DNA of 64,000 nucleotides from Amoebophrya sp. A120 (Eukaryota > Sar > Dinophyceae > Syndiniales > Amoebophryaceae), in contig CAJINV010000007.1 in the NCBI GenBank assembly GCA_905178155.1, positions 3,738,265 through 3,802,264 of the forward strand. The letters run 5' to 3'. Positions 12,101-27,100 of this stretch are shown here, piece by piece (position 1 is the stretch's first letter; each line of letters starts with the position of its first letter). The notes below the pieces were generated by a model that saw nothing but the letters and a program-made list of their open reading frames with translations, was not told the origin of the DNA and ran no database searches. The translations under genes and the position numbers were made by a program.

Positions 12101-15100
12101 TTTCGAAACCGCGGACTCGAAATTGCCCTCGGCGAGTTCCGCCGTCAGTTCGGCCAACGAGGAAGATGAACTACAGGTGAAAAATCCCTCCGGAAGTAGT
12201 GGTGACAGTATGAAGTTCTCCGAGGCCGACGATGGCGGGTACGACTTGAAAAAGAGAAAACTCGACCAAGAAGCGCTGCAGAACCTGAACCTTAATCAGG
12301 GTGCAGCCGCAAGCTCCAGCATCTCTTTCGCGACCAGTGGTGCCGGATTTTACAACAACGAGGACCAGAGCAAAAATAACGTAACAGGGGCGATGGATCA
12401 GTACCAGATCCTGCATGGCCAACCGTCTTCTAGAATGAACAAATACAACTACGACTTCATGGTGCACACAGCTTCGGATTTGCATCAAATGTCGATGGAG
12501 CTGGGCCATGAGAAGAACGACTTCCTCGAAGTACTGCTAAGGACAGCTGGCGAAGCCAGCAGTTCATCGAACAATACCGGTCTTGTTCACGCGATTGCAT
12601 CACAGAAAGACCGGGATGCAATTCTTGATGAGTTGCGAAAGCCGGCGGCGCACGAGAACCGTGATCAGCACGTTCCTTCTTGCTCCGTCGACACCTCTTT
12701 CGAACCGGACTTTGCACTGCGGCTAGCCGAATCCCTTTTCCTGGTCCAATATCTGCCGAACCCCCTGATTTACAACGATTTCGACGGAACGACTTCGCCC
12801 GGCTCGGTTTTGGATCGAAATTTCTACGCGCGCTGCCTGCTGTACGGGTCAGACGTGATTAAGAAGATTAAACAGGAAAAACCCCAAACGCGGAACAATC
12901 CCTGCGAAGTGGTGAACAAGTTTGTCTCCCGGATTTTGGACGACTACTACTTGGTGCAGGAGATCGTTCACGACGCACCCACCAGCAGTCAGAGACAGGC
13001 CGAAGCCGCGTCCTTCCAGTGCCGGCTGGATTCCGCCATGCCCGTGGATGTGGAGCTCAGGAGAGAATTTGAAAGAAGTTACGGCACCGAGGATGAGAGA
13101 CAAAACAAGGACAACATCGAGTGCAACTTGCTGGAATCGCCGACCTACTTGATCAATCAAGCGGCCTACGTGGCGTCCAGCGAAGTGAATGTGCCCATCC
13201 TGTTGAAGCACCAGCAAAACATCTTTGACGTTTACCACCAAGACTTGCAGGCGAAGATGTTGAAGGAGCATAAGGCTGCTGCGCAAGGAGTAGATGTAGA
13301 TCTTAGAGCAGCAAGTGGAAAGAACAAGCGTGCTGGTGTTCGTGGATCTGCATCTACAACTTCGGCCAACATTTTTCCTTCGAACAAACAGGCCCGCGTG
13401 TGGCCGAGCTGCAAGGACGGTGCGAGATTGCACCAAGCGCTAGATCCGGAGCTGCAAGCGGTGAAGATCACCAACGCCGAAGTATTGCGGTTTCTGCTGG
13501 AGGAAATCGCGTTGAACCTCCTGAATGTTGCCTCCAAACACGATTTTTGGACGTCCGCGTTTCTGAAATCGCAGACCACAAGCAGTACCAGCTCCAGCAT
13601 GGTGGGGACGCAGACATCCGGGTACCCATTGGAGACGTTTTACCACCTGTTGTCCGTCACGCTCGCTGATCCGGATTGTATCTTGCAGGAGCAGTTGATG
13701 GCCCAGCGGGAGAACTCCCGGGGGGAAAACGCCGACCTGTTCAACGGGGGAAATGGGGAGTACGCGAGTGTATCAAATGCAAAAATGCCTGGGTCTGGAA
13801 GATTTCTAGATTTGTCATGCATATTTTCCATGACCCATGATGTCTGTGATGCATGCCGCAGCATCACAGATTTTTAGAGCGCTTTGCGATACCTCTACCG
13901 CATGAGAAACGCCCTCTCCGCGTAGCGCAAACTGGAGTCCTCTTGCTGGTCATGCAATGCAAATTTTTTCAGAATCCAGAGACAGCATTACAAGTTTAGA
14001 ATGTTCCAGACACAGACACTTTTGCATTTGATAGAGTGGGTTCGGAAACAACAATGAAACCGCTGCGTCCAGTCCGGCAGATGGTGTCGCGGCTTCCAGC
14101 CCGGTTGACAAATTAGAAACGGAGAAAGAGCTGGTGGAAATCTGGAACGTTTTACCGGCGGACTTTTTTGCTGGAGAAAGAAAAGGAGAGCAGGGGATGA
14201 GCAGTGACAGTGAAGACGATCGTGCTGCTTCTATGCAGGATAAAAGGCATAATTCTGCCTCTTCGTTCAACAATATTCTCGACGAGGAGGAGCAAGATGA
14301 AGATCACGAGCAAGCAATCTTACTCGCGATAAACACCAGCTCCATCACTCGTGCCTCGCAGCAGCGGCCGTCCGCCATGTCGGCAGCGTCTAATTCCGCG
14401 AACCGAATCCAGCTCAACCAGTCGCAGTGCGTTGCCCGCGAAACCAGGATGGCTTTCTGCTTGAAGCGCCAGCTCGTGCAGATCCTGGCCGGGGGGAGAT
14501 TTTCGCGTTCGGAACTCGAGGCCATTGTGCAGACGCAGTATCCAGACAGGATTTGGCAAAAAGTGTTGCCGGAAATTTCGGATTCCGTTTGGTCCTTCGA
14601 CACAAAACAGCTGAAATCTACCGCCCGAGGGGGCGGCGCGGTGACCACGGCAAGCTCGCCGCAGAATGAAGACGAAGAGGTGGCGAATAAGGACGAGAAG
14701 AAATTGTACTACATGCTGAAGAAATCTTCAGGTGCCGCAGGTTCTGGTGGATCATCTGGCGACGCAAAGAACATAAACAGTTCCAGTATAGAAGTCAAAC
14801 CCGCCGTATCCACAGAAAAAAACCCATCCACATCCATTTTTTGCATGACAAACACAGGACTTGGTACGTGTTTTGCATCACAAATTGGATGTGGATGGGT
14901 TTGTTTCTGTGGATACGCCGACCTCTACGACGCCGCTTACAACCAGTTTTTGATCCCGAAGCAGAAGCGCACGGAAAACTTGGTGGAACGTGCGACCGAA
15001 AATTTAACGAGGGTGAACGCCGCGATGCTGGGGCTGGACCCGAAAACCTGGTTTAGGGACTACACGCATGATGAAAATCTTCGTGATGCTGATTCTACAA

Positions 15101-18100
15101 ATTATCCAATGGCTTCATTACTGAACAACAGCTCGTCCGAGGACGAAGAAGCCTTCCATGGAGTTGGACCAGGTGCGGAAAATAGCGCTGACGCAGCTGC
15201 ACTGCTCGACCAGAACAGTACGGGTGCCTCCACACCGGTCCGGAAAAAGCGCAAGGTGTTGAAGATGATAAACCAAGAAAAGCAAGCTCGCGGCCCCGTA
15301 TCGGACGATGATGTTGATGGCGACAACGACCCAATGGACGTTGATGACGTTGACTCTTCTGGAATGTTGAAAAAGACCGCAAAAACTGTCCTTCTCTCCC
15401 AGCAAACTATCTGGGAAAGCATCCGACAGAGGAGATTCAAGCTTTTGAGAGAAAGCATCTCAGGACACGTTGCAAAAACGAGCACCAGCAGCACCTCCGC
15501 GGGTGCAACAGAGCCAGCTGTTCCTTCTGAGCAACAGCCTCCATGGCCCCTGTCGGACACGAACTCCAGCTGGGCGATTCTCCTGCTCTTGGCCGCCGGG
15601 TGTCCGAACTCGGAATGTCTGCAACCGCACGTGCTCAAGCTGATCGACGCGTGTCGCCCGGCGTTTGCCGCCAATGAGCGCGTGGATTGCAATTTCCAGC
15701 GGGTTCTGGTCCACTCTCTGGCAATGGACAAGCCCGCTGGGAAGCTGAATTCCAAAGTCTGCTTGCAAACGGGAAGAAGCTTGAGTACCGGGGGGATGGT
15801 CATGAACGGTGCCAGTTTTCATCATGTTCGTCCTCACGCGGGGTCGTCCGGAGGCGGTGCAGCTTCTGCAGGCGGAAATAGATTTCCCCCGCCACCGAGC
15901 ACGTCAACAACTCCAATAAACAGGTTGAATCTATTCCAACCTGGGCCCCCGCATCAAGGCGAGCCGTATCGTGACAGAGCGGGCACCGCAAGCACCGAGG
16001 GGGATCCGTCAACGTTGGAAGAGAGCCGGCAGAGGTTACGCGACCTGGTGCGGAGCACCAGGAATGGTCTCAGCTGGGAAGCAGACGAAGACGAGCTAGT
16101 ACAAGGAAGTTCTTCTACCGCAGCTGCTGGTGGTCCCAACTACACGACCGGCGCAGCTTCTGCGCCACGACCACTTGGGGAGCAAGCGAGTACTTCTAGC
16201 AATGGCGCGGCTGGTTTCTTTGACCAGCAAATAAACGAGCCCAAACCTCTGCCCGCCCCGCCGAACAGCACAGGCGGGGTGGTTCGGATCGCGTGCATTC
16301 CGTTGAAGCAAAATTTGGTAGAGCAGGACCTGGTGAAGGAGTCGCAACAGCATCCGAGAGCTCCCGGAGCCGTGCGGCTCTCCACGTATCTGGAGCAACG
16401 GGAAAACGTCTTCGGAGGCATCTTGCACGACGGGAAAACAAATGAGAAAAAAAGGCTGTTGGAGGTGGCGGAGCAAGAGCAACCTAGAAGTAGAACATCT
16501 TCTTATTTTCCATCGAACGCGGAAGCGATAGTGCAACATACCTCGAATTTAGCGAGAAACGCTGCGGTAAGGAAGTTTTTTGAGCAGTTCGAAGATTGCT
16601 GTCGGGAGAAGGAAGCCGTTGCCTTTCGCTTGACCCTGTACCTGCTGATGCAGAAAAAAATGAAAGCAAAACTGGGCCGCGCATCCTCTAGTACTGCGGG
16701 AACAAGTACAACTATTAAAGGAGCTACTAGTACTAGCAGCACTGCTGGAATTACTAGTACAACAGGCGGGCGGTCTTTGATCACGAGCCACACGATGTCA
16801 CAACTTCAGCAGAACGTGGTCGACAAGAAGGGGTTCACCGTGAAAGTGAGTTGCGTGAAGAGCAATCACGACCAAAACGTAAACGGTACAAGCGAGGAGG
16901 AGGACTCCGTTCGAAACATGACCTATGATGTCGACAAGGAGCACGAACACCTACGCCAGCAGCCTTATAAAAACAGTGATATCTTCGACGATGACGCAAG
17001 CACAAGCAGCGGTCCACTCCAAATCGGTGACTTGATTTTCGTAGACCATCAGTCTGACTTTGCGAGTTTTGCAGTGCAAAACCGAAAGCCACGAGCGGCG
17101 GAGGTTCATCTTGCACGTACAGCTCTATCTTCGTCGGACAGGAGCAAGAGTCAGGCTCTTCGAGGACTTGCGCAAGTGGACGAAGAGGACCACACAGTAT
17201 CAACTTCCTTCACGTTCTTCGAGAACCCAAAAGTAGACTACTATACCGGCGACGGAACGACCCCGAGGACGGGCAGCTGCACCAGCGACTTTACAGGAAT
17301 GACCTCCTCGTCCTCGAACAAGATGAGCATGAGCAACTTCCTTCTCCGGCCCAACGCGATCGAAGCGACCGTGTTGACCTCGCAAATTTTCTCCAACCTG
17401 TCCTTTGCCGCTCGGAGTTGCCAGGAGTACTCGGAGGTCGATGCGTTGCTCCAAAAAGCCGAGCAGTTTTTCGAGGACAATGGGTTTGACACGCTGCGGG
17501 ACATCTTGGAATTCTACAACCAAGAGGAAGATGCGCAGTACTACGCTCTGGTACAACAAGCAAACGAAAATCAGGAGGAACTGGCGATGAAAGCGGGACA
17601 AGATGTCGGCACGAGGAGTGCAGGCGCTGCGGCGGGCGTAGCTCTCGGTGGAGCTGCAGGGGGTAGTACCAGTAGTAGGACGAACAAAATCTTCTCCGCT
17701 GGCACGGCAGCTGCGCAGCAAGACAGTACCTCTCGAGCCACGACTTCTATTGCCGCGGAAAACAAGAACAGGGCTTCTACGGTCGCTGCCCCAGGACTAC
17801 AATGGGACGAAGAGTCCCTGCAGAAGATAAATCGCAATCGCCCTACCTCGACCTTGGGAGTGAGGGAAGAGAAGCTTTTCCGTTTCACGGTGAGGCAGCA
17901 GATCGCAGCCTACCTGAAAGGGTGGCAGATGGAGCAAATTCCCGGGGCGAAGCAGCTCTGGGACCGGTGCGGGAAGGAGTTGTTTTTCGTGCCGCAATTT
18001 TTGGACCAAAGCCAAGAGGAAGGTGCATCGTCAAAGTTGAACAAAGCGCGACATAGCAACAAGTCGTCGGTGAACGGAAGTCCAAAGGAGGAGGCGAGAG

Positions 18101-21100
18101 ATGAAAGTAGAAAAAGGGGCGACGAAAACAATGATCGTCCAGACTTCGGTCCACAAGTGGCAGTGCCGAAAAATAATAATGGACTGACGCCGGCGGTCCC
18201 TCAGGCGGCCGTCGGAGAAGCGGGGACAAGAATTGGAGCAACGACCAGAGGACAAGATCAATCCTCTTCGGTTTCTCCATCGAAACCTCCGACAGAGCAA
18301 AAACGAACCGGGTTTCTCGGTAGTCTGTTCAATGCGGTTTTCCCTGGTGGCACTGCATCGACCGCAGCAGAATCCAACACGGGATTGAAACTCGTCGATC
18401 ACAGTTCGGTAGCGACCAGCGGAACTGTTGGACCTTCTACATCGACACTATCTAGCACTTCTGCCGATCAGGTTGCGAACAGCGAAATCCAAACCACCGC
18501 GAGCGGAACTTCCGTTCCTTCATCCACAGCGGCGAGCAGTGCCTCGACTGCCGGAGCATCAACAGCACAGGCCGCTGGTGCTGCCGCTGCGTCAGGGCTT
18601 AGTACAAGAACTGTTGCGGGCGCCGGGGGTACTTCCTCGGCGTCAGCAGCTCAGGCCGGCACGGATGGTGTAGAACATAATCCCGCAGGAGCTGCTGCAA
18701 AAGTTGGGTCTAAGTCGGCCGGTGTTCTTGAGAAAGAGCAGTCGAAGAGTGCAGCAAAATCTGCGGACCAGACTCTGGAAGACAAGAAAGCCAAGGCCAA
18801 GAAGCGGCAGGAGGCCATGCTCAAGAAGATGAAACAGAAGCAAGCCAACTTCATGAATAATACCGAGACAGCGAAGCAGCAAGCGGCCTCCGGGACGAAA
18901 AATTCATCTGGTGGTGCTGGGGAAAATAAAACTGCCACAGCTCCATCTCCCCCGTCCGATGACGAGGAAGACGAGCTGACGTGCTGCATCTGTCGTGTCG
19001 GCGTGCAGACGGCGCACAAGTACAACAATTCATCTTCTGGCGGTGGACCGGAGGAGCTCCACGACGTGGCGGGATACCTCAGTCTCTTCGAAACCCGTGG
19101 CGCCGGCCCGGGCAGCTTTTTGAACAAAGAAGGAGGGTGCTTGTCTTTGACGTCATGCAACCATGTGGCGCATTTGGAATGCTTGAAGAACTACTATGCA
19201 ATGCAAAAGCGTCGTACTAGTATAAATTGCATTTTTACAAATTAGCCAGGCATATACAAATTTGCAATGCTGACTTACCTTGAAAAAGAGATTTGTAAAG
19301 CCCATAAATGCAATTACTAGGACTACGATACTTTTGCACAGGATAAATACCTTCGCGAGACAAAGCCGAACGCAAACAACACGCGCACCCAGGAACTGTA
19401 TTTTTATGCCCAGGAAAACAACGAGTTCGCGTGCCCTTTGTGCCGGTCCGTCTGCAACGGACTGCTACCGTTGAACGAGCCGATTTGCATGGATTGCGAC
19501 GTGGGACACAACCAGGATCTTAGAAAGTTGTTCGACGAAAATTTCGCCCAGCTGACCAAAGAAACGGAGGTGCTGTTGCAAACCGGGCTCGAAGTTTCAA
19601 AGGCAAACGGATTGATAATGATGTCAACGTCTTCCTCAGCAGGTGACGTGGTTTCCAGCACGAATGCGAATGGTGAAGCCGGTACAGAAGTTGCCGCGCC
19701 GTCAGGGACAACTACAACCTCCTCCACTACACAGCAACTAGTGCCCGCCACTGCACAACACGCAGCGGCGAGTTCTTCAAGTTTCCACATCTACCCGCTC
19801 TCCTTCCAGCTGGAAAACTTGTACTTAAGATCCAAAGCGGATTCCGTAGTCTCGTGCTTCGACCCGGGGCGCAGTACTAGTAAGGGGATTCAGTACAATG
19901 CAGCTATGAGCAGTGCCCTCAATTATCCGTATCCAGATTTTGAACCAGCTGCAGGGGACCCCTTTTACAGTGCGCGACCAGGACAACATCAACAAGGTGG
20001 GGCAGCAGCACCGAAGAAAACATCCAGGCGGGGGACCAAGGACCAAGACGGCCTTCAGATGCCTGATAGTAAGGACATAAAATACCCCCTGCGAATGAAC
20101 TCGCCCCTCTTCTACATGGCAGCCTCGCTGGAAATGTGGCCGCACGATATTGCGCGGAATCTCATCTTCCCCCCAGGGGAACTGGTTGACGAGGTACAGG
20201 AGCTCCCGCGAGGGGTGGAGCAAACCGCACTGCAACTAAACGGGAAGAAGTCACCCGGAGTTCTCGGAGCAGCTACGAAGAGCAGCAGTCCCCCGTACGA
20301 AGAAGTTCGGTTGTGGCACAATCGAAGACAGGAGTCCCTGCGGAAACGGCGACACTATCTGGAGTCCGGAATGATTCTCCAGTACGACCTGTCTCTCTTC
20401 CTCACCTGCCCCGACCGGTCGTGGCCGGACTGCCACCCAGAAACCGACTTCAACACGTATCTGATCCCCGAGCCCGCGAAGAAGGGGACGGCTGGGAAAA
20501 AGGTGAAGAAATCTTCGGTGAGCTACGAGGATGGCAGCTACTCGGACGCGGAAGAGAACTTGGAAGAGGCTTTGAACGAATTCGAAACCATGGTGGAGCG
20601 GGTCGCGAACGAAATGAACGTGCCGACAGCCGGGCTAACAACTGGTACCAGCACGGGAACGGACAATCAGGGCGGTGGAGCTGGAGGTGCACTGGATGGC
20701 ACGTCAACACCTCTACAAGATCCCGAGTTCCCAAGTGGAGGCCAGTCCGGGGCAGCTGCGACAGGAACGATAAATAAGGCGGGTAGCCGAAAACTACAGC
20801 TGAAGCAGCTGAACACCGAAGCTGCCAGTCGAAAACGCGCCATTCGCCCCCTGTTCTACCGCCCCACGACCGCCGCCGGCACGGTCTATGTGGAGGACAA
20901 CATGCCCGACCCGATGACGCGGGATGCGAAGGAGATCTATGCGTTGCACTTGCACTCCCTAACCCAGTTACCGCAGCGCCTCGAGATGCTGACGCCGTGG
21001 AACTGCCTGCACAGCTTTGTGGAAGAGTTGAAGCTCCGGATGCATGTCTTGCCCCACAGTTTGCGCGACGAAAACAGTGCCGAAAGTTCCAGCACGAGCC

Positions 21101-24100
21101 CTTTCTTCACGCACATTTTGCGGAATTTGTTGGGTCTCTCCAGCGCGTTGCTCTACTTCCAAACCTACTCCCCGCAGTTCGGGGCCAGGCAGAACTGGCT
21201 CAGCAATCAGAAGTTGGCGAACATTCTTTGGAAGTACCTGTACCGAGATGTGATCGCCGGGGATTTCATTGAACTAGACAGCGACGAAGATTTTTTGTCA
21301 CCCGAAAACACTCTCCCACTTCGCGGATCCTCGTTGGAAAAAGAACCCAAAGCTCCGAAGTTTTTGGTCCCGAATTATTCGGAAGAGGAGTTCGAGGAAC
21401 TGCGAAAGGTGGTCAACAGGTACCTCGATGGTACCACTTCAACTTCTGACGAGCAGGCTTGTTCAAAGAAGGAAAGAACGTCTTCTGCTGAGGATAGAGG
21501 CAGCAGCGGTGTTTTGGCGGTGAAAGTAGAAAATGGGAAGGATGAGGAACATCGTCCTGGTGCGGATGTTAATAACCTTCTTGACAGCAAGAAAACTCCC
21601 GATGCCGGAATATTAAATGGTCCCAATGCAGCCAAAGACGTCAACAAAAATATTGACACGACGACAGAGGCGGGAGCCAGGATACAGGAGTACCAAGCCA
21701 GATTTGATCGCGCCGATAGTTCTGGCAACTCGAATGCGGATTTTCTTGCGGCTGCTGCGCAAAACCCTCCAGTACCACTACCCCTCGCCGAGATGGCTCG
21801 GCGTCGCCAGCGTGATAATTCGCCGAGTTCCGTGAAAGCCAATCGGGGCTCCAGCTTCGAGACGGAGAGGAACGCATCAAGTACCCGAAACGACAATAAA
21901 TACGACTCCGACGCCGGTGGCGACCTCGCAGCTGCACCAAGAAACGAAGATGCGGCGTGGCTAAACACCACTTCTGCGTGGCTAGACACCACTTCTCTGC
22001 CGCCGGACGGCATGTACCCACCGCCACCTCCGCCACCCGAAGCTCCTGGAAATAATAAAACCGGCACGACGCCCCCTCCGCAGTTGACAAAAACGCCCAT
22101 TGCGACGATTGCGCTGAAGAAAAATATCTACGACATTCTGGTCTGGTACCCGCGCGCGCTCGAGAAGCCGGATGACTTGCGCACGTCCCGGAACAACCTG
22201 CTCAGCAGTTCTTTCACAGCGGCGGGCAGCGACGGCGTCCACAATTTGCAGAATCGCGCGCGCAACCGGTCCGGAAGTTACAGCTTTCATTTGCGGAGCC
22301 GCAAAGGTTCCGCAAGCTCGATTCGGGGGACGAACAATCCTGCCGCAGGTGGCATTGGCGCGCAGGCGGCGGCGCAGTACGATCAGGCGGTGAGGGAGAA
22401 TAATCAACAGCAGCAACCCAACCGAAGGCTCTCAGGGAGGAACGCGGTTGTACCCGATCCAGAAACCGGCGCTCCCGCGACGAACAATGGCGCCGCGCCC
22501 GGTTTCGGGTTGAGTGGACTTGGGCCCAGGGGCGGGTTTTTTGTCGCGACGCCCGGCGGGCCCGGGAGCCTTCCCGGCGGAGTGCCCGGAGGAAGTTCTT
22601 CAGAGGCGGGTAACATTCACAACACCTCGAACGTCGATCCCTGGAACTTGCAAAGCCACCTATGCATTGCAAAAGTATCGTACTAGTATAAATCGCAATA
22701 CAAATTTTTCCAGAAGGAAAAATAAATGGAATTTGTAATGCTGATTTCGCTAAGAAACAAGATTTGTCATGCATGCTTGCAATTAGTACGAGCACGATAC
22801 TTTTGCACAGGATACCACCTGTTTGACGACGATTTCGACATGGACCAACTCCAGCCCGATCATCTATCCGAGGCCCACCTATGGATTGCAAAAATGTCTG
22901 GGTCTGGAAGAATGCGCGATTTGTCATGCAGCTTTTTCATGACCCATGAGGTCTGGAATGCAGGACCTAGCATGACAGATTCTGCGCGATCTCTCTCATG
23001 CCTATCCTGCATGAGAAACTCCCTCCCGACTTGGTCAAAACTGGACGACTTTTGGTGATCATGCAACACAGATTTTTGCATGCTTCAGATTTAGCATGAC
23101 AAGTTGCATTCCTCCAGACCCAGACACTGCTACATTTGATACCACCGCGCCCACAGCGACGCCTTCTGGAAGCCCATCCGCCTGGGGAGCGAGTTTTTCC
23201 ATTCCCTACCCCTCCGCGCGCAGCACTGGCTGCTGATCGACAAGGCGATGGAGGTGCTGATGGTGCACTGCGACCTGAACCTGGGGACGAACTACCTCGC
23301 CGGCACCGGGATCGGGTCCAGTTACAGCAGTGCCTACGATCACTACCTGGATTGCTTACCTGAAGACGTGCCGTTTGCTGGCCTCGGCGCGGCGGGTAGC
23401 GACTCGAAACACGACGTGCCCGATAGCCGAGTGATGAACACGATGAAACTGTTTGCTGAGTTGGTAGAAAAAGCAAGCACAAGCGGGTTCAAGAACAGCA
23501 GCGATTTGAGGGCGTTCTTACTGGAAAGAATGAAAAAGGCTTGGATAGTTGGGGGGAATATAACCGAAGCTGAGAAGGCCGCTGCTGGGCGGGAGGGAGT
23601 GAAAAGCGAAGATAGTACTAAAGTGAAAGTAGCAGTAGAAGCAGACGAACAGAAAGCGGAACATCTTCAGCAAGCGTCTTCTAGTAGTAGCAGCAGCTCA
23701 AGTAGTAGCGCAGCTGTGAAAGAAGACGTAGCCACAGTATCCGCACCACCGCGGTCTTCACCATCGAGAGAAGCAATAGAAAACAGACAAGTTCCAAGAA
23801 CGACCGTCAGCGAGATCACGTTTGACACCTTTCACTCCGACCTGGTGCAGGGCATGGGCGACGATCGCCCGCTTACCTTGTTGGAAGTCGTAGCTGCGGA
23901 CGAGCCCAATGCGGGCGCGAAGGTTGCTCCTGGTGCGAAGGAAGGAAAAGGGATGAAGGAGCCCATTGACAAAAGAACTCGCACAGCAGCTTCTGCGCAA
24001 AATAAACAGTACTACATTTGCGGCGGGCTGAACAAAACCGACGTGAAGAGTAACAACACCGTCCCGATGCAGTTGACCCGCAAGGCACTGCAGTACCTTT

Positions 24101-27100
24101 CGAAGTCCATGTCGGTCTTTCTGACCGCGAGCGGCAGGGCAAAGACCGAGTCGGAAGATGCGGCTCTGACCATCGATAGCAACGACGGGTTTTCCTGCTT
24201 GTTAGCACACCACTCCTTCGACTTGAAGCGGTTGCTGGTGTGGTTCCTGCAGTTCTACAACACTTTATCGATTTACAAGGGGCGGGAAAAAAAGAAGGTA
24301 GAAAAGGGACGAGGAGCGGGTGAGTCGAGTAACGGTTGTACTGGGCTGGGCAACGATGATGCAGCTATGAACTACGACGGCGACGTCGATCTTGCACATT
24401 TTGAGCCACGACGGCCGAAGACAGCGGTACCGCTGGAACTCGAAGTTTCTCCCGACGATTTGTTGGACCGGAATATAGAAGGAACTGGTGACCAAAAAAC
24501 TGTCGCACACGTACCGACGACTGTGCAGTTGGAGACTGTGCCCTGGAAGACAAGGATCGTCGCCGAGCCGCGAGCCTTGTCGAAGGAAGCACTAGACACC
24601 GCACAATTAGGGGGACCACCTCCTCCAGTAGGAACTACTTCTTCTGCGCAAATATTAGGCGGAGGCTCGGCTTCCTCATCTTCCTCCTCGTCTCAGCATG
24701 TGCTTCCAGTAGTTCCAGTGAACCTGACCGGGCAAGAGTTCTTTTCGGGGCCCCTGTACACTGAAAACGGGCCGGTGCGGATCGAAGCAGGAGCAGACCT
24801 TCGGCAAGGTCGTGGCTTCAATGCTGGAGGAGACCTCGCAGGAACATCATCATCAACTACAGGCCACCGCCCCGGCGCCGCTGGCGCCAGCAGCGCGAGC
24901 CCGGCCCACGCCACCGATGAATCGGAGGCCGGGAACTCCATGGAAACGCCACAGCACATGGAGGTGGACGAAAATGCCCGGCCGGAATACTACGAGGAGC
25001 TGCAGGAGAACGAGTTGCGGGGTAACGAGGAACTCCTCGAGGAATACAATATGCAATGCAAAAGTATCTGTATCGTACTACTACTACTAGTAGGAATTGC
25101 ATGACAATTTTTTCTATAGGAGAAAAATAAAATTTCTCATGCAGATTCAGGTAAGCAAGCATAAGCAAAAATCTGTAATGCTATACGACTTTTGCAATGC
25201 ATATACAAGACCGACAAGCAAAAGGCCAAGGCAGAGCTTCTGCAGAAGCCGCGCTTCCTCGTCGAAACCCTGGAGACGCGATTTTCAGAAAAGGACAATC
25301 CGATTTACAAGCTCATGTTCAAACAGCACTGGCTGAAGCTTTTGCTAAAGCACCAGTTTGCGCAAAACTGGTCGCTGTTCGTCGACCGATTAGCGAGGCA
25401 AGCAACGGTGGACCCAATTCTGACGCCCGAGGCGTTTACCGCGCAAATGGAGCACCCCGGATTTGCGTCGAAGGAGGGATTTTGCCACGACCCAGACGTG
25501 CACCCGGCCCCGAACGGCATGCCCACGGCGGCGGTGCGGAAACTTTTTACCGCATTTAAGGGGTGTCAGGCGGGGAAACAAGCAGCGAGGGAGGAGGAAG
25601 GGAAGCCAAAAGAAGCACAGCAGCAGGTGGAAAATGAAACTAAGTCAAGTAAGAATGAGAAAACCAAATCTCCGGCGAAAGATACGAATCCTGACGGAGC
25701 TGCACCCGCTTGTTCAAGTGACCAGCCAGAGCAGAAATCTTTTCTCGCACAAGGAGCCCCGGCTTTCTTCGCAGACGTAAACGATCTTCGCGAGCTGGTT
25801 GACATCGACTACGGCGAAGGGGAAACCTACGCAGCCGACGAGGGCTATTGCGGCAAGCGGTTCTACGAGGAGCACGCGTTCCAGTCCCACATCGCGCAAG
25901 TCACCGCCATGTACTTCCAAAAGTGTCTGACCGAAGATGGTGTTTCCGTGGAGGAGGCGGCACAGGATTTCCTGCCGCATGCTTGTGACGAGTCGATTGT
26001 GTTCGTCGTGGATAAAGACCAACTTGCAAAATGTAGTACAACTAAAACGACTGGTGGATCGGGAACTACTACAAGCACGGAACTACACCAGCAGGAGGAC
26101 AACTGGCGCGCGTTTTTCCAGCTGCAGCGGGGGTTGTACCAGCAGATTATGATCACGGAAGAGGAGTTTTTCGACTACTGTGTGGAAACCATGACGGATT
26201 TGCTGCAGTTCGCGGCCTGGACGTGGCACAGCGTCACCGGGGCTTTTGACACCCGAAACCGGACGAAGCTGGCCTTTCTATCGGACAACCTCAGCGCGAG
26301 CTCCGCCGTGGACCGGTACAAGGGGTTGCTCGAGGTTTTCGGCATGGAATCCGACCCGGACATGTGGCGGTTTGCGATCCGGAAGTCGCACTTCTCGCAA
26401 CACAATCAGGTCGGCCAGGGCAAACTGGTCTTCGAGAGAAATCGCGCGAAAGCGGAGCAGAGCTACGTCGAGTTGATGCAGCGCAGCATGCGGAAAACCA
26501 GACCGCAACTGGATGAGGAATTCGAGGAGAGAAGGAGAAGTCGAGACTTGATTGGGACCAGGTCCCGTCTGACTAGCACCCTCGAGGAGCAGGATCAACA
26601 GAACAGAAACGCAGGAGGAGGTGGAGCCTCCTCGTCCTCTTCATCAGCACCAAATAAAGCAGTTGATCTCGTGGAAATAAATGCTGAAACGAAGACCACC
26701 AAAAAGCCCGGCGCCGACGAAATAAATACTACCGGAGATAATTCCACGAACCTCGTGCCGACGCCGAGCCCAAACGCTTCCACCAATCCCTTTCTGCTTC
26801 CCGACCACAGGCGTGAGGGCTACAAAGAGCTTCTCAAGTACTACATGAACACGGAGAACTCGATTTTCGACGACACCTTCGGCTACCGCCCCCCGGGCCA
26901 GTTCTTTACGTATTGGCAGGCCGCGACCACGCTGTTCGGCAACACGAGCGGAACAACAGCTGCGCAGTCCTGGTCTAACATCAATTTCGACGACTGCAAC
27001 GTGGTACCACCCAACGCCTACAAGGAAAACTTGATGCGCATGGTGCCCCCGGCGCACATGCTCATTGCCATTTACGAGCTGTTCGGGCAAACCCGGGGCG

